Both the position numbers and the translations under genes were made by a program. A stretch of 14,366 nucleotides of DNA from an uncultured Desulfuromonas sp. GTDB lineage: Bacteria; Desulfobacterota; Desulfuromonadia; Desulfuromonadales; Trichloromonadaceae. Under the pieces are notes generated by a model that had not been told where the DNA came from, ran no database searches, and saw only the letters and a program-made list of their open reading frames with translations. The stretch covers positions 1 through 14,366 of the forward strand of contig CALJLX010000389.1 in assembly GCA_937982495.1 (NCBI GenBank). The letters are read 5' to 3'. Positions 13,199 through 14,366 of the stretch are shown one piece after another (position 1 is the stretch's first letter; every line of letters begins with the position of its first letter).

Positions 13199-13214
13199 TT
13201 GGCGATTTGGCCAA
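13199..13214. promoter_or_regulatory. Second TTGGC-N6-GCCAA operator-like site
   Basis: TTGGCGATTTGGCCAA has the same TTGGC-N6-GCCAA architecture as the site over the arsR promoter and lies 23 bp before the permease ATG. It suggests that the ArsR-type protein also controls the permease. I see no clear -35/-10 pair around it, so the permease may depend on readthrough or on a poor promoter. Confidence 0.5.
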
Positions 13215-13237
13215 GAGAATCAAGTCGAGGACGGTCT

Positions 13238-14366
13238 ATGAACTGGAAAAACGAGTGGAAATCTTTGGCTGGGATCATCGCCGTTTTCGTCGCCTGCTAC
13301 TGGCTGCCAGTGGACTGGCTGCAAGAAACGCAACGCCTCGAAAACGCCCTCTGGGAAGCCCTGCATCTGGCCAAATGGTATGCCCGGGAACATGTGCTGC
13401 TCTGCCTGGTTCCGGCCTTCTTCATCGCCGGGGCGGTCGGGGTTTTCGTCAGTCAGGCGGCGGTAATGAAATACCTGGGTCCGAAAGCCAACAAGGCCGT
13501 CGCCTACGGCGTCGCCGCCGGATCGGGCACCATTCTGGCGGTCTGCTCCTGCACCATCCTGCCGCTCTTCGCCGGTATCCATCGCATGGGCGCGGGATTG
13601 GGACCGGCCTGTGCCTTTCTTTATTCCGGCCCGGCCATCAACATCCTCGCCATCGTCCTGACCGCCGCCGTCCTCGGACCGGAGATGGGCATCGCCCGGG
13701 CGGTGGGGGCGATTAGTTTCGCCGTCATTATCGGCTTGCTCATGCATTTTTTCTTCCGCAAGGAGGAACAGGAAAAGCTTGAAGCGGCGGCGGGGATGCC
13801 CGAACCGGAAGTGGCCCGCCCCCTGTGGCAGACGGCGCTCTATTTCGCCAGCATGGTCGGCATCCTGGTCTTCGCCAACTGGGGCAAGCCGGCCGATCCG
13901 ACCGGGCTCTGGCAGGCGATCTTTGCCGCAAAATGGCTCGTCACCGGGCTTTTCTCCCTGGCTCTGGCGATCATGCTGGTGAGCTGGTTTCAAGTCGGCA
14001 AACTGCCCATGCTGCTGGCGGCGCTGCCGGTGGCGGCGCTGGCCCTGATCTTCCCGGACAATCCCATTATCCCCTTTGTCGCCGGAACCATCGCGCTGTC
14101 GGTGCTGACCGCGACCGGGCGTGACGAGGCGGGCGAACTGCGGGAGTGGTTCGCCACCAGTTGGGATTTTGCCAAAAAGATCATGCCTTTGCTTTTCTGG
14201 GGGGTGCTGGCGTCCGGCGCGCTGCTCGGCCGTCCCGACCACGAGGGGTTGATTCCGTCTTCCTGGATTGCCGGCCTGGTCGGCGGCAACTCCCTCTGGG
14301 CCAATCTCTTCGCCTCGGTCGTCGGCGCCTTCATGTACTTTGCCACCCTCACCGAAGTCCCGATTC
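13238..14366 (+). CDS. COG0701-family permease, 3' end cut by the window
   Basis: The frame stays open for 376 codons to the window end with no stop, so the gene is incomplete only because of the window. The start at 13238 follows GAGG by seven bases. The product is a polytopic membrane protein with about eight hydrophobic segments in the visible part. It carries the family hallmark GPKANK, then C103-S-C105 in AVCSCTILPLFAGIHRMG, then GPACAFLYSGPAINI. COG0701 (DUF318) includes ArsP organoarsenical efflux permeases and metal-efflux relatives; paired Cys in the membrane would suit a soft metal or metalloid. The second hydrophobic half includes SWDFAKKIMPLLFWGVLASG. Placement behind an ArsR-type repressor supports efflux; the substrate is not determined. 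Confidence 0.88.
   Translation, partial: MNWKNEWKSLAGIIAVFVACYWLPVDWLQETQRLENALWEALHLAKWYAREHVLLCLVPAFFIAGAVGVFVSQAAVMKYLGPKANKAVAYGVAAGSGTILAVCSCTILPLFAGIHRMGAGLGPACAFLYSGPAINILAIVLTAAVLGPEMGIARAVGAISFAVIIGLLMHFFFRKEEQEKLEAAAGMPEPEVARPLWQTALYFASMVGILVFANWGKPADPTGLWQAIFAAKWLVTGLFSLALAIMLVSWFQVGKLPMLLAALPVAALALIFPDNPIIPFVAGTIALSVLTATGRDEAGELREWFATSWDFAKKIMPLLFWGVLASGALLGRPDHEGLIPSSWIAGLVGGNSLWANLFASVVGAFMYFATLTEVPI

Overview
This 14.4 kb window is high-GC bacterial DNA that looks like a Desulfuromonadia (Geobacter/Desulfuromonas-type) chromosome. The assignment rests on gene content: a single-chain B12-dependent ribonucleotide reductase with TSCPD and Cys-rich C-terminal regions, a NtrC-type sigma54 activator paired with a GAF-GGDEF protein, a radical SAM/SPASM + PqqD + YedE cluster, and C5TTT/AAAG5 hairpin repeats. 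This is inference; there is no rRNA or other taxonomic marker in the window.

Layout. (1) Positions 1-173 hold a dispersed-looking imperfect inverted repeat and the intrinsic terminator of a long minus-strand gene train. (2) Positions 188-6703 hold nine tightly packed minus-strand genes. In transcription order they are: a short secreted protein resembling a substrate-binding lobe, two tandem NosD-like beta-helix proteins (one a lipoprotein), a PhnD-type lipoprotein, a membrane-anchored TPR protein, a YedE-type selenium/sulfur transporter, a stand-alone PqqD-type peptide chaperone, a radical SAM/SPASM enzyme, and an 18-residue peptide gene ending in Cys behind a near-perfect Shine-Dalgarno sequence. 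(3) Positions 6784-9210 (minus) encode the GAF-GGDEF diguanylate cyclase and the sigma54 response regulator. A good -24/-12 promoter lies between the regulator and the first gene of region 2. (4) Positions 9389-11759 (plus) hold nrdJ with a sigma70 promoter overlapped by two NrdR-like boxes exactly 31 bp apart, followed by a strong hairpin. (5) Positions 11822-14366 hold a CDF-type cation transporter (minus), divergent from an ArsR/SmtB repressor and a COG0701 permease cut by the window end. The two sites TTGGC-N6-GCCAA, one at the arsR promoter and one before the permease, look like operators for this repressor.

How it may work together. The most interesting part is region 2: a probable RiPP-type system in which a tiny peptide (MKKYMKPRVVGSSNVHPC) is the candidate substrate of the radical SAM/SPASM enzyme, delivered by the PqqD protein. 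It is embedded with a selenium/sulfur transporter and several exported proteins and is probably switched on by the adjacent sigma54 activator. The peptide product, its chemistry and the role of the exported proteins are not known from sequence alone.
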